Positions 1-6,865 of a stretch of 20,756 nucleotides of DNA are shown here, one piece after another. Made by a program: the position numbers and the translations under genes. The stretch comes from JBBDJG01 sp040880005 (GTDB lineage Bacteria; Actinomycetota; Thermoleophilia; Solirubrobacterales; JBBDJG01), in contig JBBDJG010000021.1 in NCBI GenBank assembly GCA_040880005.1, forward strand, positions 1-20,756. The letters run 5' to 3'. Within the stretch, counting starts at the first letter, position 1. Each line of letters opens with the position of its first letter. Below the pieces are notes generated by a model that was not told the origin of the DNA, made no database searches, and was given only the letters and a program-made list of their open reading frames with translations.

Positions 1-180
1 CTGTCTCGTAACGTTGGCCGCGAAATGACGAGGTTCGGGCACCACGGGGCGAGGATCTCGCGCTTCGCGCTCGCACGCGCCTTCGGCGCTGAAGCTCGAA
101 TCGCAGCGCTATTCGGGCGACCGAGGACGAAGCCCAGTGGTGATCCGAAACCGTCATTTCCGGTCAAACGTTATGGGATA
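1..180. repeat. Long imperfect inverted repeat (about 180 bp palindromic element)
   Basis: The first 55 or so bases align, allowing small gaps, with the reverse complement of the last 55 bases of this stretch. Shared blocks are TAACG, then GAAATGACG (22-30 against CGTCATTTC at 152-160), then TTCGG, CACCAC and GGGC. The centre lies near base 90, where GCGCC-TTC-GGCGC (77-89) is a small perfect hairpin. The whole unit could fold as one long hairpin. A minus-strand open frame of about 52 codons begins at an ATG at 157 and runs off the window edge; it is Arg/Ser-rich and probably a by-product of the repeat. No transposase is visible. A MITE-like or REP-like element is my inference; the element may extend beyond base 1. 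Confidence 0.5.
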
Positions 181-202
181 GGCCACTAGCAAGCAGCCCC
201 GG

Positions 203-657
203 CTACCAGCGGCCCGAGGTCGGGCAGGCGCCCACCCCCGCCGTCCGGCACGGCCGGATCGTGACTCCTCGATCCACGGCGATCGTGAACACGTTCTTTG
301 AGGACGAAGGGACGCTGACCTGCGCGGAGCCTCCCGCGGCCGCGACGCTGATGCGGCTGCGTGCCGGCGTCAGCGTCGGCTCGTTCTCAATCACCTGATC
401 GACTCCACATCCTTGGAAGGTCCCTCCCTGCGCCTTCGCACAGACCTGTAGGGCGGCGAACGCGTGCTGCACTTCGGCTTGAGCGGCCCCGTCGTTGGCG
501 GCGCCGTTGGCGCCNNNNNNNNNNCGCCGTGGCCCGAGTTGCCCCCAATGCCGAACTGGTCCAAGGAGGTCGCGGCGAGGATGGCGACGATCACCAGCGC
601 GCAGATGATGCCGGTATATGAGAGCCACCCATCCTCTGAGCGCAGTCGGGAGATCAT
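203..657 (-). CDS. Prepilin-like (type IV pilin-type) secreted protein, interrupted by an assembly gap
   Basis: The N-terminal half (from ATG at 657) reads MISRLRSEDGWLSYTG and then a long hydrophobic stretch ending ILAATSLDQ. This resembles a class III prepilin leader, with Gly before the cleavage site and a hydrophobic helix, but Thr sits where the usual Glu+5 would be. After the 10-N gap the other half continues in a different frame to a TAG at 203. It is Gly/Ala/Ser-rich, has several Cys, and ends in a Cys-Gly-Trp type tail (ACPTSGRW). I recall that layout from small actinobacterial pilin-like proteins. The two halves join in frame only if the real gap length is 2 modulo 3, for example 8, 11 or 14. 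GATACT lies 7 nt before the ATG, suggesting leaderless expression; a GTG at 684 is an alternative start. Being a structural pilin rather than a general anchored protein is inference. Confidence 0.6.
515..524. other. Assembly gap (10 N)
   Basis: There are ten unknown bases inside the prepilin-like gene. The reading frame fails to match across them, so the length is a placeholder. The flanks (GTTGGCGCC before, CGCCGTGGCC after) encode a Gly/Ala-rich linker, which may be a repetitive GC-rich stretch that stopped the assembler. Confidence 0.99.
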
Positions 658-664
658 GGAGAGC

Positions 665-670
665 AGTATC
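665..670 (-). promoter_or_regulatory. Candidate -10 element (GATACT) of the prepilin-like gene
   Basis: On the minus strand GATACT lies 7 nt before the ATG at 657, and no Shine-Dalgarno site is present. This geometry would put transcription start at or next to the start codon. The same hexamer lies upstream of the Kelch gene. Confidence 0.35.
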
Positions 671-724
671 GGCGCCGGGCACACGTTTCTACACCCCGCG
701 CACGGCCCCGGGCTTCGGCTTGCC

Positions 725-1717
725 TCAGCTACGCGGCACGTCGAGCGCCTCGATCACGTTCGAGTAGTGAAAGCCCGACTGGGGTCCGCCCTCAATCGCG
801 TACACACGCCGGTTGAGGACGGCGCCGCCGACTCCGTGACGCGGTGTTTTCATTCGTGGCAGGTTCGACCATCGCCGCTTGACGGTGTCGAAGATTTCCA
901 CCTCGGCGATCGTGGCCGCGCCCTCCTCGCCACCGAACACGACTATCTTGCGCCCGAGTGCGACTGCGGCGATTCCGCCGCGCGGCTTGAGCATGTGCGG
1001 CAGGCGCTGCCAACGATCGCGGGTCGGGGAGTAACGCTCGACGACGTCGAGGTTGCCCTTGCCCGCCGCACGTCCGGCGAATACATAGAAAGCACCGTCC
1101 GCCGCCGCGCTTGCCAGATGCTCACGTGGCGTCGGCATATCGGGCCCCTCGCGCCAGCGTTTGGTCTTGAAGCCATAGATCTCGAGCGTGTCGAGCGCTT
1201 TTCCGCCGCCGGCGCCGCCGGCGACGTAGAGGTGGTCGCCGATCACGCTCGCGGTGGCTGCGCCTCGGGCGGTCGGCATGTCACCCAACCTCTTCCAGCG
1301 GTTGGTCGAAGGGTCGTAGCGGTACAACCGGGCGGTCTCGCCCGGCGGCCCGATCGTGTGGCCGCCCACCACATATACGTCGCCACGATATGCGACTGCT
1401 GAAGCGTGGTTAAGGGCGATCGGCATCGAACGCGCGCGGTCCCACCGGTTGCGATTCACGTCGTAGCGCTCGACTGCCGAGCTCGTTTCGACGCCGTCGC
1501 TCTTCTCGAAGCCGCCGATCACATATATGGAGTGGCCGACGCGCGCGGCCGCGACTTCGGTTCGCTCGAGCTGCGCCGGTCGAAGCGACGTCCACTTGGA
1601 GGTGCTTCCGTCTGCGCTGACCAGCAGCGTCGTGCCCAGAATCCCCGCCGCTATTGTCACCGTTCCGACAAGGACAAGCCGCGCCCGTCGTTGCCTCATG
1701 TCGCGTGTTGCGCTCAC
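725..1717 (-). CDS. Membrane-anchored Kelch-repeat beta-propeller protein
   Basis: The 330-residue product starts with a basic N-terminus and one hydrophobic segment (about residues 12-34), so it is probably an uncleaved anchor or signal peptide with the rest outside the membrane. The remainder shows six Kelch units, each with a hydrophobic strand ending in Gly-Gly or a variant (YVIGG, YVVGG, YVAGG, YVFAG, VVFGG, YAIEGG) and a downstream Tyr/Phe...Trp pair (RYDVNRNRW, RYDPSTNRW and similar). That fits one closed six-blade propeller. Such domains bind proteins or sugars; no catalytic residues are evident, so the function is unknown. GTG at 1717 is preceded by GATACT 12 nt away and no Shine-Dalgarno site; ATG at 1699 is the alternative. 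It lies divergent to the MMPL exporter and downstream of nothing obvious, so a shared cell-envelope role is only a guess. Confidence 0.85.
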   Translation of the reverse strand: MSATRDMRQRRARLVLVGTVTIAAGILGTTLLVSADGSTSKWTSLRPAQLERTEVAAARVGHSIYVIGGFEKSDGVETSSAVERYDVNRNRWDRARSMPIALNHASAVAYRGDVYVVGGHTIGPPGETARLYRYDPSTNRWKRLGDMPTARGAATASVIGDHLYVAGGAGGGKALDTLEIYGFKTKRWREGPDMPTPREHLASAAADGAFYVFAGRAAGKGNLDVVERYSPTRDRWQRLPHMLKPRGGIAAVALGRKIVVFGGEEGAATIAEVEIFDTVKRRWSNLPRMKTPRHGVGGAVLNRRVYAIEGGPQSGFHYSNVIEALDVPRS

Positions 1718-1727
1718 GACCCGCGAC

Positions 1728-1735
1728 TAAGTATC
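1728..1735. promoter_or_regulatory. Overlapping divergent -10 elements for Kelch (minus) and MMPL (plus)
   Basis: TAAGTATC at 1728-1735 reads TAAGTA on the plus strand (8 nt before an ATG at 1742) and GATACT on the minus strand (12 nt before the Kelch GTG at 1717). The two divergent genes are only 69 bp apart, so both promoters must lie here. No clear -35 box is seen for either. Confidence 0.35.
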
Positions 1736-1786
1736 GCACCAATGTTCGGTGGTGCGCCGCGCCGCAGCCGAATCTCGTCACGCGTT

Positions 1787-4096
1787 ATGCTCGCGCCGGT
1801 GACGGGCCCTCTCTATCGTCTGGGTGGCTTCAGCGCCCGCCGCCACCGACTGGTGATCGCGGTGTGGGTCGTCGTTGCGATCGGACTGGTGGTCGCTGCG
1901 CGGGTGGCAGGCCCGAAGACCAACGACAATTTGAGCCTGCCGGGGACCGGGTCCACACAGGCCACCGACCTGCTCGACGAGAAGCTTCCGCAGCAGGAGA
2001 ACGGGACCAATCCGATTGTCTTGCAGGCACACGAGGGCACGCTCGACGACGCGACCAACTCGAGTGTGGTCGATGAAACGGCCAAGTCGCTTCGAAACGC
2101 GCCGCACGTCACAAGCGCGGTAAGCCCGCTGGGCGACCAAGGCTCGGCGGCGCTCAGCAAGGATCGGACGATTGGCTATGTGTCGGTGACGCTCGACCTC
2201 GCCCCGCAGGACCTCGACAGAGACGAGGCCGAAGCCGTAATCGATGCCGCCGACCCGGCGCGCGACGCCGGCATGGAGGTGGCGGTCGGTGGCTATCTGG
2301 GCCAGGAGGTGTCGAAGCCCAGCACGCATTCGAGCGAGGCGATCGGGCTTACCGCCGCGATCGTCATCCTGCTGTTCGCGTTCGGCACTGTGACCGCAAT
2401 GGCGCTGCCGATCGCGACCGCCGTGCTCGGGCTGCTGAGCGCGCTGTCGCTCATCACATTGCTCGGTCATGTCGTGGAGGTGCCCTCGGTTGCGCCGACG
2501 CTGGCCACGATGATCGGGCTCGGCGTCGGGATCGACTACGCGCTGTTCATCGTCACACGCCACAAACAGCAGTTGCGAAGTGGCATGGAGATTCAGGAAT
2601 CGGTCGCGCGGGCGACGGCGACGGCCGGCGGCGCCGTCGTGTTCGCCGGCGGCACGGTGATGATCGCTCTGTGCTCGCTTGGCATCGCGGGCATCCCGCT
2701 GGTCACGGCCCTCGGCTATTCGGCCGCCGTGGCTGTCGTGGTGGCGGTGGCCGCCGCAACGACGCTGCTTCCCGCACTGCTTGGCGCGCTCGGACCGCGC
2801 ATCGACTCGCTTCGCGTGAAGCTCGGCCGCACGCATCCAGACGACCGTCAGCCGCACGGATGGCGGCGATGGGCCGAGGGCGTGGCCCGCCGGCCTTGGC
2901 TTTCGTTGGTCGCGAGCGCGCTGATTCTGCTGGTCCTGGCGCTGCCGGCACGCAACCTGCATCTGGGCCAGAGCGACCTCGGCGCGCTTTCGACCGACAC
3001 CACGGCGCGGCAGGCCTACGACCTGCTCAGCGAAGGCTTCGGGCCCGGGGAGAACGGGCCGCTGCTGTTCGTGGTCAAGCTCGATCCGGCCGCGAAGCCC
3101 GACAGCAAGAAGCTCGACGACATCGATCAGCAACTCTCACAGCTTCAACAGCAGCCGCAGACCGAACAGGTCACCTCGCAGGAGGCGCAGCTCCAACAGG
3201 AGCAAAAGCAGCTCGCCTCGCCGGCAAGCGACATCCGCCTGCGCAGGCTGGAAGACGACGTCAAGGACACGCCGGGTGTGAAGTTGGTCACGCCGGCGAC
3301 GCTGGACGGAGAAGGCGATGTCGCCGTGTTCACCGCCATCGCCACGACAGCCCCCTCGTCGCGGCAGACCGAGGACCTCGTCGACAACCTGCGCGACGAC
3401 GTGATCCCGAGGGCCACGCAGGGCACGGGGCTGACCGCCTACGTCGGCGGCCAGACCGCCGGTTACATCGATCTCGCGGACCAGATCGGCGACAAGCTGC
3501 CATCGATGATCGCGATAGTGATCGGTCTGAGCTTCCTAGTGCTGCTGCTCGCGTTCCGGTCGCTGGTCGTGCCGCTCAAGGCCGCGGTCGCGACCCTGCT
3601 GTCGGTCGCAGCCGCCTACGGAGTGGTCACGGCCGTGTTCCAGGACGGCTGGGGCGCGCAGCTGATCGGTCTCGACGGTGCGATTCCGATCGTCAGCTTC
3701 GTTCCCTTGCTGATGTTCGCGATCCTGTTCGGACTCTCGATGGACTACGAGGTCTTCCTGCTCTCACAGATGCAGGAGCACTACAAGGAGAGTGGGGAGC
3801 CGCGCCGCGCGGTCGTGGAAGGCCTGGCCAACACGGGCCGCGTGATCACCTCTGCCGCGCTGATCATGGTGTGCGTGTTCACCAGCTTCATTCTCAACGG
3901 AGACCCGGTGGTGAAGGAATTCGGCGTGGGGCTCGCCGTCGCAGTGGCGATCGACGCATCGATCGTGCGCTGTGTCCTGGTTCCCGCGGCGATGACGCTG
4001 CTTGGCAGGTCGGCCTGGTGGCTACCGCGCTGGATGGACCGCGCGCTGCCGCGGATCAGCATCGAGGGCGAGGACTACTTCGCCAAGAGGCGCTAG
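1787..4096 (+). CDS. MMPL/RND-family membrane transporter
   Basis: This 769-residue inner-membrane exporter has the duplicated MMPL layout: TM1 (about 22-38), an extracytoplasmic loop, TM2-6, a cytoplasmic link, TM7 (about 371-388), a second large loop, then TM8-12 from about 573. Asp-Tyr pairs at D250-Y251 (GIDYALF) and D653-Y654 (SMDYEVF) match the proton-relay pairs of mycobacterial MmpL3 (D256/Y257 and D645/Y646). Family members export lipids or other hydrophobic compounds using proton motive force; the substrate here is unknown. The second loop holds a Gln-rich predicted coiled coil (about 441-482). The start at 1787 (MLAPVTGPLYRLGGF) matches the usual family N-terminus. ATG at 1742 is an in-frame alternative with a TAAGTA box 8 nt upstream and would add 15 residues. 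Neither start has a Shine-Dalgarno site. Confidence 0.93.
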   Translation: MLAPVTGPLYRLGGFSARRHRLVIAVWVVVAIGLVVAARVAGPKTNDNLSLPGTGSTQATDLLDEKLPQQENGTNPIVLQAHEGTLDDATNSSVVDETAKSLRNAPHVTSAVSPLGDQGSAALSKDRTIGYVSVTLDLAPQDLDRDEAEAVIDAADPARDAGMEVAVGGYLGQEVSKPSTHSSEAIGLTAAIVILLFAFGTVTAMALPIATAVLGLLSALSLITLLGHVVEVPSVAPTLATMIGLGVGIDYALFIVTRHKQQLRSGMEIQESVARATATAGGAVVFAGGTVMIALCSLGIAGIPLVTALGYSAAVAVVVAVAAATTLLPALLGALGPRIDSLRVKLGRTHPDDRQPHGWRRWAEGVARRPWLSLVASALILLVLALPARNLHLGQSDLGALSTDTTARQAYDLLSEGFGPGENGPLLFVVKLDPAAKPDSKKLDDIDQQLSQLQQQPQTEQVTSQEAQLQQEQKQLASPASDIRLRRLEDDVKDTPGVKLVTPATLDGEGDVAVFTAIATTAPSSRQTEDLVDNLRDDVIPRATQGTGLTAYVGGQTAGYIDLADQIGDKLPSMIAIVIGLSFLVLLLAFRSLVVPLKAAVATLLSVAAAYGVVTAVFQDGWGAQLIGLDGAIPIVSFVPLLMFAILFGLSMDYEVFLLSQMQEHYKESGEPRRAVVEGLANTGRVITSAALIMVCVFTSFILNGDPVVKEFGVGLAVAVAIDASIVRCVLVPAAMTLLGRSAWWLPRWMDRALPRISIEGEDYFAKRR

Positions 4097-4106
4097 AGGA
4101 TCCTCT
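4095..4106. other. Perfect 12-bp palindrome between convergent genes
   Basis: AGAGGATCCTCT is exactly self-complementary and begins inside the MMPL stop codon, 3 nt short of the stop of the opposing gene. It has no loop and no T-tract, so it is a poor intrinsic terminator. It may be chance. Confidence 0.3.
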
Positions 4107-4108
4107 CC

Positions 4109-4432
4109 CTACAGCGGGATGTCGAAGGCCTGCGCCTGACCGAGGGCGCTGTCGGCCTGCAGGCGCGACGCGTCCTCGTAGGACGCGACGATCATCTCCG
4201 TGCGGGTGAAGAACGTCGCGATTCCGTCCTGGATCGAGGCGAGCTCGGCGCTGGAATGCTTGGAGGTGACGGCCCGAACGATCTGGTCGCGCTGCCTCAT
4301 GATGCCGATCGGCCGCTGCACGTCGTAGGTCTCGACGAAGCGGCGAGGATCGTTGGACATCAGGCTGCGCGTTTCGACGATCAGCCTGGTCGGTGGCTGG
4401 CCACCACCGACCGGCAAGTCATTGGACACCAT
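4109..4432 (-). CDS. Hypothetical protein, 107 residues
   Basis: I do not recognise this family. The product is soluble, has no signal peptide, membrane segment or Cys, and mixes charged helices: RRFVETYDVQRPIGIMRQRD in the middle, then a helix rich in Ala, Ser and Glu ending LGQAQAFDIPL. The start is well supported: GGGGAGGT (4441-4448 on the minus strand) lies 8 nt upstream of the ATG at 4432, one of the best Shine-Dalgarno sites in the window. A GTG at 4450 is a poorer choice. It converges on the MMPL gene with 12 bp between the stops and is divergent from the dehalogenase. No partner or pathway can be inferred from context. Confidence 0.65.
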   Translation of the reverse strand: MVSNDLPVGGGQPPTRLIVETRSLMSNDPRRFVETYDVQRPIGIMRQRDQIVRAVTSKHSSAELASIQDGIATFFTRTEMIVASYEDASRLQADSALGQAQAFDIPL

Positions 4433-4440
4433 TTGCTGCG

Positions 4441-4448
4441 ACCTCCCC
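4441..4448 (-). promoter_or_regulatory. Strong Shine-Dalgarno site fixing the start at 4432
   Basis: GGGGAGGT on the minus strand with an 8-nt spacer to ATG. It stands out because most genes in this window lack a clear ribosome binding site. Just upstream, CCAC-ATGAC-GTGG (4447-4459) is a short inverted repeat that could be an operator, though this is weak. Confidence 0.6.
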
Positions 4449-4588
4449 ACATGACGTGGTGTAGGTCAACCGTGACGATTCCAATCTAGGTCCGTTTAGT
4501 ACGTTTGTCCAGTCGAATCTGCGAAGCCCTTTGGGGGCGCAAGAAGGAGCCCGGCGAGCGGGACCGGGCGACCGCCACGGGAATCGTC

Positions 4589-4594
4589 TAGGCT
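4589..4594 (+). promoter_or_regulatory. Candidate -10 element (TAGGCT) of the dehalogenase gene
   Basis: TAGGCT followed by 8 nt and then GTG at 4603, with no Shine-Dalgarno site. The same hexamer and geometry recur at 5516-5521. This pattern is typical of leaderless actinobacterial genes. Confidence 0.45.
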
Positions 4595-4602
4595 TCCGCA
4601 CC

Positions 4603-5496
4603 GTGGAGGTGTTCCGTACACCGGACGAGCGCTTCGAAGCGCTCCCGGGCTACGATTTCGAGCCCCACTACGCCGAGGTCGAAGGCCTGCGACTGCACCG
4701 CCTCGACGAGGGCAGCGGCGACCCGATCGTCTGCTTCCACGGCGAGCCGACCTGGTCGTTCCTCTACCGCAAGATGATTCCGCCGCTGGTCGAGGGTGGC
4801 CATCGCGTGATCGTGCCCGACTATCCCGGGTTCGGGCGCTCGGACAAGCCCACCGACCTCGGCTGGTACACCTACGAGCGCCACGTCGAGTACGTGACGA
4901 AATTGCTGGAGCCGCTAGATCTGCACAGCGCATCCGTCGTCGTGCAGGACTGGGGAGGTCCGATCGGTCTGCGCTGGGCGGTCGAGAACGCCGATCGCGT
5001 CGGCAGGCTCGTGATCCTCAACACCGGGCTCTTCACGGCGCGGACTAAGCCCAGCGAGGCATTTCTCGCGTGGCGCAGCTTCGCCGAGAGCAACCCCGAT
5101 CTGCCGATCGGCTTCGTGATCCAGTCGGCGACCGCGACTGAGCTGCCCCAAGAGCTGATCGACGCCTACGAGGCCCCGTGGCCAAACGTCGAGTCGAAGG
5201 CGGGCACGGCCCAGTTCCCGCTGCTTGTTCCGCTGACGCCGGACGATCCCGGCGCGAAGGAGATGACCGACATCGCAGCGCGCTTGGCGAACTGGGAGAA
5301 GCCGGCGCTGGTGTGCTTCTCCGACTCCGATCCGATCTTCACGCCGAAGGCGGGGCAACGCTTCGTCGACGCGATCCCCGGTGCCGAAGAGTTGCGCGTG
5401 ATCGAGGGTGCCGCCCACTTCCTCCAGGAGGACAAGGGCGAGCAGATCGCCGGCGAGATCAACGCGTTCCTGGCTCGCTGCGCCGCGCGGGCCTGA
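4603..5496 (+). CDS. Haloalkane dehalogenase, subfamily I (DhlA-like alpha/beta hydrolase)
   Basis: This 297-residue cytoplasmic hydrolase splits carbon-halogen bonds to give an alcohol and halide. All expected residues are present: the HGEPTW oxyanion-hole motif (H46-W51), nucleophile D116 with halide-binding W117 in VVQDWGG, catalytic acid D243 in FSDSDP, and general base H272 in GAAHF. The cap domain contains AWRSF with W157, aligning with DhlA W175, the second halide-binding Trp of subfamily I. The N-terminus FRTPDERF is typical of DhlA/DhmA relatives. The GTG at 4603 fits that N-terminus and the TAGGCT box; a TTG at 4531 would add an unlikely Arg/Gly-rich leader. Close relatives include haloacetate dehalogenases and epoxide hydrolases, but the EPTW and DW pairs argue for haloalkane dehalogenase. 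The true substrate is unknown. Confidence 0.88.
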   Translation: MEVFRTPDERFEALPGYDFEPHYAEVEGLRLHRLDEGSGDPIVCFHGEPTWSFLYRKMIPPLVEGGHRVIVPDYPGFGRSDKPTDLGWYTYERHVEYVTKLLEPLDLHSASVVVQDWGGPIGLRWAVENADRVGRLVILNTGLFTARTKPSEAFLAWRSFAESNPDLPIGFVIQSATATELPQELIDAYEAPWPNVESKAGTAQFPLLVPLTPDDPGAKEMTDIAARLANWEKPALVCFSDSDPIFTPKAGQRFVDAIPGAEELRVIEGAAHFLQEDKGEQIAGEINAFLARCAARA

Positions 5497-5515
5497 GCGA
5501 TGGCCGATCGGTCGG

Positions 5516-5521
5516 TAGGCT
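5516..5521 (+). promoter_or_regulatory. Candidate -10 element (TAGGCT) of the four-helix membrane protein gene
   Basis: TAGGCT lies 7 nt before the GTG at 5529, inside the 32-bp space after the dehalogenase stop. It suggests a second, leaderless promoter rather than simple read-through. Confidence 0.45.
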
Positions 5522-5528
5522 CGCGGCC

Positions 5529-5927
5529 GTGAAAGGATCCGGGTTGAGCGAGCATCGGCTACGGCAGGCGCTGGGCCTGTTGGGCGGGTTGCAGCTCGCG
5601 ACCGGACTGGCGCTGGCGATCGTTCCCGGAACGTTCTATGACGCGATCGCAAACTTCGGAGTGCGCAACGATCACTTCCTGCAGGACTTCGCGACCTACT
5701 ATCTCGCGACGGGCGTGGCGCTGCTGATGTCGATCGAGCGTCGCTCCTGGCGCGTGCCGGTTCTGTTCGTGGTGACCGCGCAGTACGTGTTGCACACAAT
5801 CAACCATCTGCTCGACATCGGTGACGCCGATCCCGGATGGGTCGGGCCGTTCGATTTCATCACGCTGGCCGCTGCCGGGGCGGTGCTCGGCTACGTGCTG
5901 CATTCGGCCGCAAGGGCTGAGTCGTGA
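5529..5927 (+). CDS. Small four-helix integral membrane protein, function unknown
   Basis: The 132-residue product has four hydrophobic helices (about 14-34, 55-70, 75-94 and 108-125) and short loops. Conserved-looking polar residues sit at helix edges: H49, D53, H89 and H93 (motifs NDHFLQDF and HTINHLLD). The general shape recalls small DoxX/DUF4345-like membrane proteins, but I cannot assign a family. The start is GTG at 5529, placed by the TAGGCT box and by loss of protein-like sequence upstream; the open frame continues far back over the dehalogenase and that extension is spurious. Its TGA overlaps the GTG of the next gene by 4 bases, so it is probably translationally coupled to the SDR and may work with it. 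Confidence 0.72.
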   Translation: MKGSGLSEHRLRQALGLLGGLQLATGLALAIVPGTFYDAIANFGVRNDHFLQDFATYYLATGVALLMSIERRSWRVPVLFVVTAQYVLHTINHLLDIGDADPGWVGPFDFITLAAAGAVLGYVLHSAARAES

Positions 5928-6865
5928 AGGTTTTCGTCGCCGGCGCGAGCGGTGTGATCGGACGGCGCCTTGTTCCGATGCTGGTCCAGGCTGGCCACCA
6001 GGTGACAGGGATGACGCGCCGGCCTGAGCGCGCCGATCAGATCCGCGCGCTCGGCGCCGAGGCGGCTGTCTGCGACGTCTTCGACGGCGCGTCGCTGACG
6101 CGATGCGTGACCGATGCCGCTCCGGAGGTCGTCGTGCATGAACTGACCGACCTGCCGAGCGCGATCAACATGCGCAAGCCCGATGAGATGTATAGCGGCA
6201 ACGACCGTCTTCGAAGCGAGGGGACCCGCAACCTCGTGGAGGCGGCGGTCGCGGCGGGCGCGGCGCGGATCGTCGCGCAAAGCATCGCGTTCGCCTATGA
6301 GCCAACCCGAAACGGGTTGAAAACGGAAAACGATCCCCTGTTCGATTCGGCTCCCTTCCCATGGTCGCGCAGCGTCCAGGCTCTGCACGACCTCGAGGAC
6401 GCCGTCACGAAGACGCCGGGCATCGAGGGGATCGTGCTGCGCTACGGGTTCTTCTACGGGCCCGGCAGCTCGTACTCGGGCGACGGCCATCTCGCCGGCG
6501 AGGCGCGCAAACGCAGACTGCCGAGGATCCAAGGCGCAAGCGGCGTGTTCTCCTTCATTCACGTCGATGACGCCGCGTCGGCCACGCTTGCCTCGCTCGA
6601 CCGCGGCGTGGGCGGAGGCATCTACAACATCGTGGATGACGACCCCGCGCCGGTCAATCAGTGGATCCCGGCGTTCGCGCAGGCGGTTGGCGCCAAGCAG
6701 CCGCGACGTGTGCCCCAGTGGCTGGCACGCATCTTCGCCGGGGGTTTCGCGATGTCGATGTTGAACGGCGCTTGCGGCGTCTCCAACGAGCGCGCCAAGC
6801 GCGAGCTGGGATGGACGCCTCGCTATGCGAGCTGGCGCGAGGGTTTTCGACAAGCTCTCGGTTAG
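5924..6865 (+). CDS. Atypical extended SDR (NAD-dependent epimerase/dehydratase-like)
   Basis: The 313-residue protein has a Rossmann fold with the nucleotide-binding motif GASGVIG (residues 7-13) at the N-terminus, a central VLRYGFFYGPG segment typical of extended SDRs, and a C-terminal substrate domain ending RELGWTPRY. The catalytic YxxxK is missing: the expected region (about 145-155) reads PFPWSRSVQAL. This places it with atypical SDRs, some of which bind NAD(P) without classical Tyr/Lys catalysis. Substrate and reaction are therefore unknown. It starts at GTG 5924, overlapping the upstream stop (GTGA), which suggests translational coupling. At the 3' end its TAG shares bases with the TAA of the convergent SDR gene. 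A perfect CAACCCG-AAA-CGGGTTG hairpin lies within the gene at 6303-6319. Confidence 0.85.
   Translation: MKVFVAGASGVIGRRLVPMLVQAGHQVTGMTRRPERADQIRALGAEAAVCDVFDGASLTRCVTDAAPEVVVHELTDLPSAINMRKPDEMYSGNDRLRSEGTRNLVEAAVAAGAARIVAQSIAFAYEPTRNGLKTENDPLFDSAPFPWSRSVQALHDLEDAVTKTPGIEGIVLRYGFFYGPGSSYSGDGHLAGEARKRRLPRIQGASGVFSFIHVDDAASATLASLDRGVGGGIYNIVDDDPAPVNQWIPAFAQAVGAKQPRRVPQWLARIFAGGFAMSMLNGACGVSNERAKRELGWTPRYASWREGFRQALG

Noticed and set aside
1..157. Minus-strand open frame of about 52 codons in the inverted repeat
   Set aside because: Very Arg/Ser-rich, runs off the edge and coincides with the hairpin element; not enough to call a gene.
464..1402. Plus-strand frame of about 310 codons over the prepilin and Kelch region
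   Set aside because: It runs through the N gap and is antisense to six well-formed Kelch repeats on the minus strand.
1406..1786. Upstream extension of the MMPL frame
   Set aside because: It overlaps the Kelch gene on the other strand and is Arg/Cys-rich noise with no family similarity.
1778..3133. Long minus-strand open frame (about 450 codons) opposite the MMPL gene
   Set aside because: It is Arg/His/Gln-rich and lacks any family motif, as expected for the antisense of a GC-rich gene; the plus-strand MMPL call is certain.
5178..5528. Upstream extension of the four-helix membrane protein frame
   Set aside because: It is a shadow of the dehalogenase in another frame; protein-like sequence begins only at GTG 5529.
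6303..6319. Perfect CAACCCG-AAA-CGGGTTG hairpin in the atypical SDR gene
   Set aside because: Short (7 bp) and inside a coding region with normal codon use; easily chance in a window of this size.
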